A DNA stretch of 64,000 nt, from positions 10,523,751 to 10,587,750 of the forward strand of contig OU744447.1 in NCBI GenBank assembly GCA_916610825.1, read 5' to 3'. The notes under the pieces are model-generated. The model did no database searches and had not been told where the DNA came from. It saw only the letters and a list, made by a program, of their open reading frames with translations. Positions 1 through 14,100 of this stretch are shown here, piece by piece (position 1 is the stretch's first letter; the number at the start of each line of letters is the position of its first letter). This DNA comes from Haliclystus octoradiatus. Taxonomy: Eukaryota > Cnidaria > Staurozoa > Stauromedusae > Haliclystidae. Position numbers and translations under genes: made by a program.

Positions 1-144
1 TTCACTCTGGAGTTCTATGTTAGATAAATACCATTAGACCATTAGCAATACCATTACACCATTGCCCCTAGTGCAATGCATGAAGAATTACAAAATTACT
101 CATCAAAACATATCACATATTACAAAATTACTCATCAGTGAAAC

Positions 145-245
145 CTGTATATAATAGCCAGCTATGAGAGAAGTAGATAAATTGACCATTGTATGCAGGT
201 GGCCATTATATACAGGGTTGATTCAATAGAAAATACTATTTAGAT
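145..245. repeat. Copy of the 'ACAGGTGGCC / CAGGGTTGATTCAATAGAA' dispersed repeat
   Basis: The segment carries the phrases ACCATTGTATGCAGGTGGCC and CAGGGTTGATTCAATAGAA. Close variants recur at about 11745-11960, 30165-30315, 32875-33050 (inverted), 39790-40110, 42465-42530 and 61680-62030. It is a non-coding, degenerate repeat and I do not know which transposon class it belongs to. Confidence 0.6.
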
Positions 246-564
246 GAGGTGAGATGGTGGGGAAATTTTCACAACTGATTAACCAAAATAAATAATCATT
301 TTGCTATTCATATGTCAAAATGAAAAAGAAATAAAAGAGAAATTGATGAGCAATAATTTCGTTTCATTCTTTGAATTGTTTTTGGAGGGAACAATAATAA
401 TCAGTCAACTGAAGCAGACAAAAGGTGTTGGAGAACAAGACAACCTCGGTTAGTTTTTTTGCATAAATTGTATTGAAGTAAGCCAGTAGGCATAGTTGTC
501 CTAGCAAACGGTTAGCTGGTTAACCCACCCTTTATTTTAGAAATTGCAAGAGTGACCACTATTT

Positions 565-671
565 AACAATTAGACAACGAGCCTGAGTTGGCTACCGTCG
601 AATAGTCACCGAGGTCCTCCGAGGTGACTATTCAGGACGGTAGCCAAACAAGGGCGAGTTGTCTAATTGTT
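565..671. repeat. Near-perfect foldback (hairpin) of about 107 bp
   Basis: The left arm begins AACAATTAGACAACGAG and the right arm ends with its complement, CTAATTGTT. The arms also share GGCTACCGTC and GAATAGTCACC, and the centre is ACCGAGGTCCTCCGAGGT. This is probably the core of a foldback MITE. No coding potential is seen. Confidence 0.75.
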
Positions 672-1399
672 TTAGTAGAAACCAACTAGTGGTACAAGCC
701 AAACACATCAAAAGAAATAAATTCCAACTATTTATTCGCTTCTTGCATAATTAATTTTAATGTAATCGTCAATCAAAGGCATCCATGACGACTGCAGCGT
801 CGTGATTTGGAGGATAAAATTTTAATTTGACTTGATTCAGATTTAATTTTACAACAAAAAGTTGGATATTACTACTGGCTACAAATTTACAGCCTCACAA
901 AATAGCAACGTTGAGCAAGGTAACTATTGATTATCTAAAAATACATAAATGTTTGCAGTTTGTAATATAAACGTTTGTTATTTATAAACTTTTGCTGACT
1001 AGTGAACTGATTTATATCTGCAATAAAGTAGCGACGAAAAAATTGCGAGAAAATTGTTAAAATAAGATTAAAATTGTATATGCATAGCCTAGGCCTACCA
1101 TTAAATAACTTCATCTCATATTATGTTGCTTGCTTTGTTTTCTCGGAATTTATAAGACTCTCGTAAAAAATTGATTCAAAAACATTTGCTAATCGTTTGT
1201 TTACTTTAGAATTTTGCGAGGGAACTTGCCAGCGTTCACTATGAGAAAATAGTGAACGATTGAGCAACCAATCAGAATGCAGATCATCGAATAGTGGCCT
1301 ACCCTAGTCGGTTTCGACTAAATATTAATAATTGACCACTGTAGGGGACTGTGTAGAGGTAACTGTTGTAACAGGTTTGTATCAACATATTGTATCTAC

Positions 1400-4338
1400 C
1401 TTTTGATTCCAATAGTTCTTGTTTCAGCTCTTCGTTATCTGCTATTTCACAAGGAGCAATATAGCATTGTGGGAATGCTGCTGTACAGTGATGAAGAAAT
1501 TGTAGCATAACTTCTGGCTGAGATGATCGCCCAGCTTGATTAGAAGACACTAAAAACCAAGATTATACCAATATATATCAATGAAGCAGACTAAATACAA
1601 TATATTGGCAGCTATAACTGGTAGATTAGTGACAGGGTTTCTGCATTATGTGTGTGTGCATGAGGCTGGGGTTCAATTGAGGGTGTTTATGTTGTGAACG
1701 TGGATATAGTCCCGGTAACCGGGTCTTTGATTGAAAATAGTAAGAGTCCCGGCAGTCAAATACGCATGCGCAAAACATTTTTCTGTTTTTGAATCAAAAT
1801 ATAACTTTCAATTTTCTTAAACTTTACAATTACAGTGTAACCCACTTAACTGCAATTCGGATAAGTGAAATTCCAGCTTAACTGCAATCTGAATCTGAAA
1901 CTATATACCATATTTTCTTGCCAAATGTTTGTTAAACAATTTCGGATAAGTGCAAATTCGGATAAATGCAACAGAAATCATTGGTAATATTGACTTGCAC
2001 TTAAACGAGTTACACTGTATTACAAATTACAACCATTACATAAGTCATTAAAATATATCAAATTTATTTGATAATTAAGGCCTACATTGTGGCAAACATG
2101 ATAGCTTATGAAAACGATTCAACATTTGTGGAAGTAGCCAACTGCTTGATTAACAATTGCTTGAATTGATGTCGTGTTTTATTACAAGTGGCCAACAGAA
2201 ACATTCAAGGCAATCAACAAGTTGAAAATCAAATCTCCAATTTTTAGAATAAAATTCTTATAATATTGCCTAGACACCATGGATCAATCATTTGTAATTG
2301 TTTTCTGTCAATAACGTCAGCAACTACATAGTTTCACGATCAAGATAGCCTAGCCAACAGAAGCATGATGAATTCAAAGGCAACGTTTTGCTGTTTTCAC
2401 TTCCTTCCACAAATACGAATATGGAGCACCTCAAAGACAGCATCTAATACGAGATTGAAGTTTCATGCTTTGACGCTTGGCGTTCTGCACGCATGCATTT
2501 TACTACCGGGACTCCCGGTTGCTGTGTCCACTTCAACATGTTATTTATATATTTTATAGGTGCACTTCAGTGGATCAAACTGTATCTGTAAATTTATTAA
2601 TTCCCTCCTAAGTAAAGAAGAGCTTGTACACATGGGATGACTAAGGCCTAACTAAAGAAAATGTGAAAATCAGGCCTTTTATAAGTAGACTTGGGAGACA
2701 TACCAGGTGTTTTGACTATGATAGTGATGATAATACAGCAATTGAAATATATGAGTAGAACGATCCTCAAAGCAAGTTACAAGTGAGCTAGGGACAATCA
2801 GAGTTTTCAATCAACCCATTTTTACTTTAATTGAAACGTACCTGGATCAGAGCTATTAAAAATGCTTGTGACACATTCTGTGATAATCCTTCTTGTTTCC
2901 TCCCCAGAAACTTTTTGGTCTTGAGTTCTAGTATGAATCAAATGATCGTAGAATTATTATGCAAAGTTACAATTACAAACAGATGGTTTACAATGACAGT
3001 GTGCTGACAGCTCAATGGCTGAGTGCCTGCACTGGAGTGTGTGTGTTGGATCGGATTTTTTGAAAATTGACCACACGTACTAATGATCTGAACAACAAAT
3101 TCGACTCGATCTGAATTTCGAGATTAAAAACAATCCGATCCGAAATGTTTATCATAAATTCAAATGTAGGATTTAGTTATGATATTGTTTATGGTAACAC
3201 GTCTTCCTGGTCTCAGTTGTATATCTGTGTGAAGTGTTGTAGTGACGATGTTTTGAATATGTGATGTCATGTAGTATTTTAGGTATTGTGCATGTTGTTC
3301 ACGTGATTGTATTGTTTGAGTGCAGACGTATGCCCCTCAACCGCTGCATGACATCCTTCATTGGCAACCGAAGGAAATGCTTCGACGGGGCTATGGGAGA
3401 GTAGTATCTTTTCATAATGTTTTGTATTGTGAATTGTGTTATTTAAAAGTTTCTTTGTCAGCTATGTCTGACCGTGTTTTGTGGCGTTCTTTTTGTAGCA
3501 AATATGTAAGGCGTAAGAGGGATGGCACATTCCTATAATGTGACTGTCTATACTACTACTACTACTACTACTTAACTGCTGTTGCCTTCTGTGATGTAAT
3601 GTTAGCTGATTGCGGTCAGTGGTTATTGTTAATATTAAATAGGAAGTTACTAAGCCATCTAAAAGGAGTCCTCTGTGGAATGAAGTTATTTTATGATTAT
3701 ATACTGTACTTGAAACAATTACTGTGTCTTTTATGTCTCCCTCACATCGACCATAGTCTTACAATAATAATAATTTAGTCGACGTTTGTGAGTTGACATT
3801 ATGGAGCCACCATCAAGTCAAGTCCTAGTTAAAAAAAATTCAGCAAACTCATCATCATCATCATCGTCATCATCATTTATTCAGAAACCTTTAAGTTATA
3901 CATACGCGCGGACCATTCTTTTCAACAACTCAACAAGGCATCACTCATCATCTTTCACTCAGATATTTAACCTCACAATTTGAAATTACAAAATTATAAG
4001 CTCCTATCTATTCGATGTATTATCTATACGTTCAACTGGCAAAAGACGGATGTCTTTACGCTAAATTGGAGAAAATGCACAATATTTTCAATTATATTAA
4101 TTTAATATGATATAAATATAGATTGGAAACAAGGTTGAGGAACTTCAGGCCAAGCCTTTAAACTGATCTTGTTCGGTAGTGTAGCAGCGTAGCCTACGGG
4201 CTACGTTATAGTTGAGGTTCAAAACTTTAAAAATTCAAACGTGCGTCTTAGCAGAATAGCAGCGTCTACTTGACGGTTGACGTTGACTAGGCCTACTTAC
4301 TCTTGCAAAATGTGATCTCCATCATTGCTAGCTGACAT
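1400..4338 (-). CDS. Unrecognised protein, first three coding exons (gene continues off the left edge)
   Basis: Three exons join in phase. Exon 1 is 4301-4338 (ATG at 4338, reading MSASNDGDHILQ, then donor GTAAGT). Exon 2 is 2842-2927 (donor GTACGT). Exon 3 is 1400-1549 (donor GTAGAT). The codons split at the junctions (GA+A and G+TG) restore an open frame of about 90 residues. It contains a Ser/Glu-rich start, the stretch EETRRIITECV, a hydrophobic and Cys-containing helix-like part (LQFLHHCTAAFPQCYIAP) and the acidic end ELKQELLESK. I do not recognise the family. No continuation was found between 1 and 1399, so later exons probably lie outside the window. The start codon is 766 bp beyond the SLC35D stop codon, on the same strand. 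Confidence 0.6.
1833..2017. mobile_element. Small TA-flanked MITE, pogo/Tigger-like
   Basis: The ends are the inverted repeats CAGTGTAACCCACTTAA and TTAAACGAGTTACACTG, each directly flanked by TA. TA duplication and CAGT-type ends fit the Tc1/mariner/pogo superfamily. The 185-bp interior has internal GGATAAGTG repeats and no open frame, so it is non-autonomous. Confidence 0.75.
3551..3572. repeat. (TAC)n microsatellite
   Basis: An uninterrupted run of TAC triplets. It lies in intron 1 of the unrecognised leftward gene. Confidence 0.9.
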
Positions 4339-5104
4339 TTTCAAAACAAAATTGATTCCATAGCACCAAGTCTTTTTAATATAAAATACATCGATTTATC
4401 AATATAACCCTTTCTAATTAATTTCTAAGGTATTTATATGTTAAATGTCTGCAAGACTGCTAATAGCTTATAGCTATAAGCTATCATCAATTTTCAGAAA
4501 ATTATTGATTTCTCTACATTTATGCGCTCTGTTGAAATAGCCTCTCTTTTATTTGTAATCAAATGTTTGAGCGGGAATTTGGACAACAGGTGTGGAATGA
4601 TAAATTTTGTAAATAAACTATTGTAGCTTTGTAGAGGAAAACATTTCTTATGCGCCACAGATAAACAGAATTAAACAGCACAAGAGTAAACTCAAAGCAT
4701 TTAGTTGAATCTTATTAAAATGTTAATATATTACTTTATCACTATTATATAAATAAATTATTTATAAATACAAACCATCCTCTTTACAAGAAAGCATTCC
4801 ACATTCTATATTTGATAAAGTATCTCAATTTCATAAAATTTTGTAAGAATTTAATATCATGTATGCATGCTTAATATCAATGTGAACATAGTTTAACAAG
4901 ATTTGTCTATATACAACATCCATTCTACAATTTATAAATAAAGTAAAGCTTTGTTATAATATTTGATTTGAAAAAAGAGGCAGTAGTTAGTAACCAAGCG
5001 TTTCGTAATCAATTATCAACCCATTCAGAATTTCAGGCGTTCGGCTGTTGGTTACAAGTATGTTCACACCTCTAAATGCTTCCACCAGATGCTTAATAAT
5101 GAAA

Positions 5105-8100
5105 TCATACAATTGTAGACAATATTGCATTACCATTCTTCTTCAACTTTTCACTTTCAATTTTTGTTTCATCCTTTGCAATGAATGCAAAATATGAATA
5201 AATAATACTACCAAATATGCTGCAAAAAAAATAAAAAAATGAATTAGCTATATATATATCTACAAAAGCGAATTTTTATGAGTGAAGGGGTGTCACTAGA
5301 GGGGACAGGGGCTACAACTAGTAATACTTGGACCCTTGTTAGGTAAGAAAATGTTGACTGTCTGCGATTTACTACTTTTTCAAGATTTATGCAAAAACTT
5401 CTGTACAAGTCCCCTTATCGATATAACCATGCTCCAACATTTGTGTGTGGATGTGGATGTTGTCCGGCTTTGTGATATTTATTTACAATTTAAATAAATA
5501 AAATGAGTTAAAAAGAGACATACAATTTCTCATTACTCCAAGTTTCACACCATAGGCAAGTATAGATTTTATTATTTACAGACCTTCCAACTTGAGATTT
5601 GAAAAAATTGTGAGATTTTTGAAATTCCGAGTTTTGGGGATAAAATATAGGGGCTGCCCCGAAGAGATGGCCCAATTCTAGGGGTTTGAGGGCATGCATT
5701 TCATCATGGATTCAGAATGGCTTGAAACGAAAATTTACGACAACATTTTGGATAATGTTGACATTTAAAAACATAAAAACAGTTCAGAAACAACAGCTAG
5801 AATAATCCAACAGAGTATAAATTAAGATGTTGAACATTAATTAGATTATCAAAGAGTTTGTACACAGAAAAAGTAGGGACATTTTCTTAAGATTGGATTT
5901 TGCCGTGAGAAAGTGAGAGAAACCGTGAGACCGTGAGAATCACTGTAAAAGCGTGAGACTCACAGCAAAGCCATGAGACTTGGAAGGTCTTTTATTTACA
6001 AAAAAACATATCGATGCGTTACATGTTAAAGTGGGAATAAACCCCCAGACTATCTTTACATTTATAGTAGAACCCGACGTGAAAAAAACAATGGCGTAAT
6101 TTTTTTTTCGATCTGGAAATTATTTCTTGGTGAAAAATGCCTTCAAAGTGGTGTTTTGGCCCAAATGTCGCTGAGGGAAAAAAAGGGATTGGATCTAGCT
6201 TTATGACGACAAAGTCACAAGTCGTGTGGTTTTTCTAATAGACTTTAGATCGGATTAATCACGCGATGTTACGTTTGAGATGGCGTAGCTCTGTAACGGC
6301 AATCTATTTTTCTCTCCCACAAAACTGAGGTAAGGAAGAACATATAAACTCAAGAGTAGCAAAATTCCAGATGATTTAATGATTTTAAAGTTCACGAATT
6401 TGAAGAAAATAAAAATCAGAAAATATTTCATTCGTAGCGCGCGTTATACAGATTATATTTTGACATATCATTCTCACACATATTTAACACATATCAAAAG
6501 ATTCTCTGGTGACCACAAAAGCTAGCTAAGTAGAATTTATTGTTGTAAGCATATGTCTGCACTGAAAATGGAGTGTTCTTTTGAGGGTAAAAATCATAAT
6601 GTATGGTGGGAAACGCTATTAAGAACACCATAGCCGTCGGTTTTATAGTCCTCTTTTCACAGAAGCGAAATCCGTCCATCTGATTTCGCGTCTCTGTAGA
6701 AAGGTATTTTGTGCAAAGTAACTTCTGCACTGTATTACTAATCCTATAAATTACAGATTGTGACGACATGATGCTAACATGTTCTACTTTCTAGCCGAAG
6801 GAATGAATACTAGACTGGTAAAATAATTTTGTGGCGTATGTAAAATAAGGAACGAGACTTCACATTGCAAAACCCTAATTTTGTTAATCATATAACTTTG
6901 ATAGAGAGGATAAAAATTTATGCAATGAAGATATATTGCAAAACCGACAAATGATAGAATCTGCATTACTGTAGTTCTAGTGGCTCTAGTATACGGCTGT
7001 AAACTTGAATAAGAACGTCCGAGCCCTCTATCATGTTTGTACTATTTTCCGATATTTTATAGAATTTTATAGTGTAATGTACTGAAGAATTCTCAATGGT
7101 TTTTTAAATATTGAATGCTTGGTGAATTAATGATGAACACTTTGTTAGACTATTGAGTATAATATATCTATCTATACAGTCGTATAAACTATACGATTAC
7201 ATGTTTTAAGTTTTACTAGACGAACATCAATTTCAAACTTAAACGTTGAAATGATAGTTGAAAAATGTCTATTTAATAATTTAGTAATACCGATAGTTAA
7301 ATAAATCCGAAAAAGTACAATTAATACTTTGCAGTACCAACTCCAGTACAATTAATACTTTGCAGTACCATACTCCAGGAAAAGTCGTCTGTGCATGCCC
7401 GTGCAAATCAAATCAGTTTACATTCACATTTAGATCATGAAAAGGATATCTTGTAGAAATGTTTACTCAAGAACGACTTGCAGATCATAGAGTTAAAAAT
7501 AGTTAAAACTTATAGCGTAAGATCAAGCTATTTTGAAGGGTACGTGTCTACTAATTAAGATTTGAGAAGTACTGCGGTCACACAGAATACGTAACTAATA
7601 TGTGTCACTAGACTAGTCACAAAGGAACAGTCGCACCGCCTGACATTTGTATTAATCCGCAATCTATATCAGATTCATCGCGCTTAATGACGCTACAAGA
7701 AATTATTTCGACCGAGCGTTTCAATAGATTTTATTCTGCTCCTGAAATCACAAATTGCATCTTTTTTACGTAATTCGCCAGTTTATATGTTTGTTCATGG
7801 CTCAGGCTTGTCAGAAATTTTTTTTGCGTGACTTCTCGGAGCTAGGTCACCTCAAAGATTACGTCGCGTGATCAGCCCACTCTTGAGTCTGTTAGACAAA
7901 CCGCACGACTTGTGACTTTGTCGTCATAAAGCTAGATCCAATCCCTTTTTTTTCTCAGCGACATTTGGGTCAAAACACCACTTTGAAGGCGCTTTTCACC
8001 AAGAAATAATTTCCAGATCGAAAAAAAAATTACGCCATTGTTTTTTTCACGTCGGGTTCTACTTCATATGTAAAGATAGTCTGGGGGTTTATTCCCACTT

Positions 8101-11100
8101 TAAAACTTGACAGTTACAATGAATTCATAATGTTTGGCTATTGCTTAGTTATCGGTGGTTACTTTTAAGTTTTTGAGGCAGAATTTGTTCTTGTGTCTAC
8201 ACTTGCTGATAAATTCCAACCTTTTATATTTACCATGGAGTGTTTTTACCATTACCGGTAACATATTTACCATCATACTTATACAAGTGTGGAAAACTTC
8301 ACATCACTATTTATCTATCACTTTTATAATTTATATATTTTAACATGTGTGTCCTTATTAAACACTGCAAAGTTCACATTTTAGCCTCATATCTGTCAGT
8401 ACATGTTCGAAATAAACCAAATAACAAACACTCAAAGCGTAAACATTCCACATGCAAGATTAATATATACAACCAAGTGTTTCAAAATAGTTTACCTAAC
8501 ATTCAGGCCAGCAAAATTTAACCAAGAAAATTTATAGTCACCGCCCAGAAACATTCCAATATACGTGATTAGAACATTCTAGAAAATAAAAATAATACAT
8601 TAACACATTATTACCGTACCTATTTATTAATCATCATATAATGATCCGTATAATGATCAAAATAATGATCATATGTAAACTATCCTAAGATGACGAGACT
8701 AGAACAAGCGCATGAAACATGAAACATGCTGCATTATTCGGCAGGTCTTAAACGCGGAACACGGAAGACGCGGAAAGATTTACGAAAGAGTTAAAATAGA
8801 GGTTTCTATTGTGTTTTCGAGTATCGGAATGAGACTACAGGTTGGTGATCTGCCGCCTTTCCTGTTATTTATCTGCCGCTATTAGCTGAAAAACACAAGT
8901 GTAGTGAATGAACTGGGAACACAAACATCAAGCAAATCTGATCAAGAGGCGACAATATTCATTGCTTCAATCTTCAGTCAGTTTGAGTTTATGTTATTAT
9001 TTCTATTTGATGATAAAAACATTTATAATGGAGTGTATAATTTACGATGTTATATGAATGCATACTGTATAATTGTATATGATCAGAATGTCTAAAAAGC
9101 AATGCATCCATCTTACCAAGCATCTTACTCTCTAATCAATCAAGTTATATATTTACTAAATAAAAAATCGAATCAAGAAAGAGACCTACGAATTCTCGCT
9201 ACTCCAGTTTCACAAATCACACCATTGGCGATCATCAGGCAAGACTGACTCATTTTTATGCATCGTGAGTGAAGCTCTGATTTTGAATATCGAGCACTAC
9301 CAACGCAACTATTTATACAAACATGTACCAATGTTATACTGTATGGCTCTTTTAATAGTACGAAACATTTTGAGATAAATTACACAACTTATCCGATTAC
9401 TATCTAACTACTTATTTTTATTCCTTTGAGTGGGACCATTGATGGCTCGGGTGTCAACCACATCTGCTGTTCATAATCGGCTTAATAAATTTTGATTTTT
9501 ATGTTCTGTTCATTCACTACACTTGTGTTTTTCCACTGCTAGCGGCAGATAAATGACAGGAAAGGCGGCATATCACCAACCGGTTGTCTCATTCTGATAC
9601 TCGAAAAGACAATAGAAACCTCTATTTCAACTCTTCGGTAAATCTTTCCGCGCAACAAGTTATAAAAATGGAAGAAAAGAGATTGAAAACAGCCGCGAAG
9701 AGCATTGGCTAAGTCTAAAAACAGTACAGTACCGTATTTATATCAAAGATTTAGAGAAAAATAGAGTATTACAGTATTTGATTATTCGTATATAGTATCC
9801 TGTGTGTTTATACTTTTGAAACAATGAAACGCTGAAATTTATCGTAATGTGTAATATGCCGCTTGGCGTTTATGAACAAAACAAATATGCTGTAGAGCTA
9901 CGGGTAGATACATTCAACAAGGGAGTTTTATAGATTATGTTTAATTTCTAACTTGGTTTAATCAATAGTTAGCTGCGTATGAACACCATTTTGTTTTCGT
10001 TGATATTTTGTTGCATTTTAGGGCTTCACCTAAAAGCCTTAACTTTTACATATCCTGGCACAAACATCAATATCAACCAATCAGCGATCAGTATCAAATT
10101 TGATGATCCTATAAAGATAGATAGAGCTTTATTTCAACAGTTGAAGCATCGCACAGTGCAATTACTTTACATTGTTGACATCACTTCTTATGCAGAATTT
10201 CTTGTCTGTTTGATCGAGTTACTGTAACTATATACAATGATTTAATCTGAATTTTATAAGTAGGCAAATGGCTGTCAAATTATCATGGTCCCATTAGCTA
10301 GGGGAGGTCTAGTAGCCTTGAGACGTGCATATCTGGGAAGATTTTTAATTTGTTTAATGAATTCACCCATATCAAAACACCACCGGTTATATATTAAAGA
10401 ATGATCAATCTAACCTTTAGACATCCAACGATTGTAGTTGTCAAAGCAGAGTTGTATTGAGTGCATAAAACAATGGAATAATTCAAGATAAACCTTTGCA
10501 AGAAGAATACAACAGCATATTAGGATATTATTCAAGCACAGAATATATGTGTTTTGTCCCACAGAGACAGAGTTCAAAATGGAGCATATGGTCTGTATGT
10601 GTTACAGAGATAGGGTATGACAAGGGTGTAAATCTCCTGCAATCTTAGATCTCATTCAGACAAATTCTGGAGGAAGAATTATGTTTTTCTGATCTATAGG
10701 CAAACTCTCAACAAAACCCTAGAAAAAAAGTTGAAAATGTTCTAGAATTTGGGAAGATCATTTGGTCAGACACTGGACAAAGACCTGAAGCTATGAACTT
10801 GTCCAGTTTACAATAAAATGCTGATCAAGTGGTTGACATTCCAGAATTTATCTGTAGACAATGCATATAAAATTACATCAATTTAGGTATTTAAATACTC
10901 TAATTCACCAAGCGCTGCCATTATTCTCCCAGTTTTATAAGTACCGTACAAGGCTTTGATAATTGCGGTCAATCTCGTCTTCTTACTTAAAAAGGATATT
11001 TATATTTATATTTATAAATCATGCAAGAATATAATTTCAAACTATTAAAACTATGTGAGTGATAAAGTAAACAAATTAAGAAATCTAAATTCATTAAAAT

Positions 11101-14100
11101 CTTTCATAAATCGACTTGAATAAGCTCCGGAACAATTTTTTCACAAACAGTTCAGGAAGAGATATTTGAAGGGATGTAGGCCTACAATGAACATTGTTTA
11201 CAGATAAATGTTGACAAATAAATATATTACATACCCCATAACACAGGATAAACCAAATTGTGACACAAAATAAGGATTCAACCATGAATCAAACATATAG
11301 GCCTGGAATAAAAAACATTTTAATACTAATTTCAATTCAAAAATTTCGCTGCAAACATCAGAAAATTAAACCTTTTATGGACATTTTGGTTCGTAAGCAC
11401 TTTTCAAGCAACCGTCTTCATCCTTCAATCAAGTAAATACAAATAAAATACATAAACACATCTACAGATAAGAACAAGGGATCGTACCAGTGCATATCAG
11501 CCCAACATCATGTATGTTACAAAGAACAAGGGTAGGCATTTAACAAACCCAGAAAAACAAAACACTCACTTTCTTGACATCCCCAGTTGCACAGGCAAAT
11601 AAGATAGCAGGAATAATCATGAACAAACAATTATAAAACATCATTCCATATTTTCCCAATTCTTTTGATTCTAATTGTCTCTTTAAATAAACACCTATAC
11701 AAATACAAATACAAAATAACAAGTCGACAACTACATATAAGATATAGACTGACCACTAAAGGCAGGTAACCATATAGGATTAGGATTGATTCAATAGAAT
11801 AATACTTTTGCATATTACTGAAGCGGCCACCAGAGGCAGGTGCTCTTTACACACATGGTTGCTTTAATAGAATAATGCTTGTACTGTATATTACTGAAGT
11901 TGTCATTATAGACAGGTGATCTCTATGTAGAGGTGGTCACTGTAGCAGGTTCGATGGTACTGTAAAAAGAATTTTGAATTACACATTCAGTACAATCATT
12001 TGTAATATCTGTTAAGTCGTGGTTAAGTGTTCCTACTTGATTTGAATCCTGCTTTTGTGTTTTCGATAAGAGCAATGATTGCATATTCTCTTTACTTATC
12101 TCAGCCGCGGCACTGATGATCAATTTCAACACATTTAAGGGTAGATAGGCTTCAATTGTCAATGCACAGCAATACGATGCGCCTTGCAGCTAAGTTTTAA
12201 AATGCAATTCCCTCAGGAAATCCGCCTAAACCAGGTTTGATAGGATGGAGAGGAGGAGTACATAAGAGCACTACTAATTTTTCAGCACTACTAAACATTG
12301 CTCTACAAAAATGATAACTTACCATTTGCGGCAGTGAGAAAGTCATTAATTAATACAAATGTGTAACCCATGGCATCAAATGCAAGATCACCACTACAAT
12401 AAAAATATTAAATAACTTATTCCATTTTTGTGGTTATAAAGCACAACTGAGTTCTACAACCAAATAATAGTAATAGTAGGCCTAATAAGAATAAGAATGA
12501 TGAATGAGTCAAAGATTACACATTGTGTTACTGTAACTTCACGTTTCATACTTTATGACTTTATGCGATCAACAGAAAGTTACAAATAATCAATTGTGTA
12601 ATAAGCCACTTGTCTTTGGTGACTACTCTAAAATTTTCCAAATATGTTATTTACGTTGTGTATAAAAACCACCTGTATAAAGGCAGTTAGGTTATCTAGT
12701 TCTCATAGCTGGTTGCTGTATAATTTGTTAGTGGACGGTGGTAGAGTGCCCGTAATTCATGTCATAAGTCAGGGTTCAGTTCCTTGTTGTTGCACGTATT
12801 TAACTTTGGTGAAAGAGAGCTAATTGTTATTCAAAATTTTAAGCATATAAAAGTGATAATTTATTGAATATTGTAAAATGAGAATATGTTTATAATATTG
12901 TGACTTACAAAGTAAAAGAAAATTACAACCGCATTACATTCAAGCCTATTAAATGTAACAACTTGGGTAGAATTAGGGCTACTAACCTGGTAGCAACAAG
13001 GGCTCCAAATATCATCAAGTAGACAGATAGTTGTACACTGAGACAAGCTTTCTTCCTACCAATGAATAAGAAAGACACCATAATAAAATACACAAGATTA
13101 ATGTTTAGTTAGAAGAGAGTGTGGTATAGATTAATGACACATTATAACAATGATAACACTAGTTAAATTTGCTCTTCATTATAAAATGACGAGGCTGTGT
13201 CTACTAGCTGTGATAGTAAGAGGCACTAAAAGGTTTACATGAGAGGTCTGCATCAAATCTGATTAGGTAAAAGTAATCCGAATATTTGAAAAATTTGGCG
13301 ATCCGAATGAGAATAACCCTAAAAAGATCTGAAAACTTTGGATTCTGATTACAGTTATTAAAATGGATGTACTTTCCCAGGAATAAATACACAAAGTTTG
13401 AATCTGAAAACTGTAATTTTTTAAATACATATGCATAGTAAATGATCAAATAGTTAATGGAAAGAAAAATATTTTGATTTGATTATTTAACTGAAAAAGA
13501 GTAACTGTCCATATAATTATTAATACTTCCGAAGAAATCTGAAATACGATCTGATCCGAAAACGGATTCTGATCTGATTACAAGAAAACGGATTCGATCT
13601 GATCCAAGGAAAAATAATTCAATCTCAGTCCCGGGATGCCCCCATTTTATAGAACCCTGGTGGTCGCTCAATTCTATGGCAATCAGGCTTAAAAGTATTT
13701 GAATATTTTGATCACATCTTGTGTTCATTTTGAAAAATGTCTAATTAATGCAGTGAGCTGATTCATGTTTATATGTTTTACCTATAAAAATAAAATGACA
13801 TTTGCAACGGAATGCTGGAATATGGCGAGGAAACATAGAATCTTAAGAACATTGTACCTACAGGGACAGAAAGTTCAAAGGGATTTTAATCATTGATAGC
13901 CTACCGGTTTTCGTATTTAAATTGAAACTGTTGGATTTCAAACACGTCATCACGTTTGAAAATATTTGTTGCCTGTCACATATCTAAATGGAATCTAAAT
14001 AATGTTTGGGACCTATTTCTGGGATAGATTTGTTCAAGATAGCTTGGTTGTTTCTAGATTCTATGGAATGTAGGAATGACCCTGACCGTGAGCAAACACT

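Noticed and set aside
1299-1550. 83-codon frame taken as a stand-alone gene
   Set aside because: Only 1400-1549 is exon. The rest runs past a good splice donor into intron.
3320-3538. 72-codon plus-strand frame with an Arg/Lys-rich end
   Set aside because: Short, in an intron of the leftward gene, no conserved motif recognised. It could be a remnant of a mobile element but I cannot support that.
6494-6966. Two short minus-strand frames inside the 2.1-kb TTAA element
   Set aside because: No transposase motifs. Length and composition are as expected by chance in AT-rich DNA.
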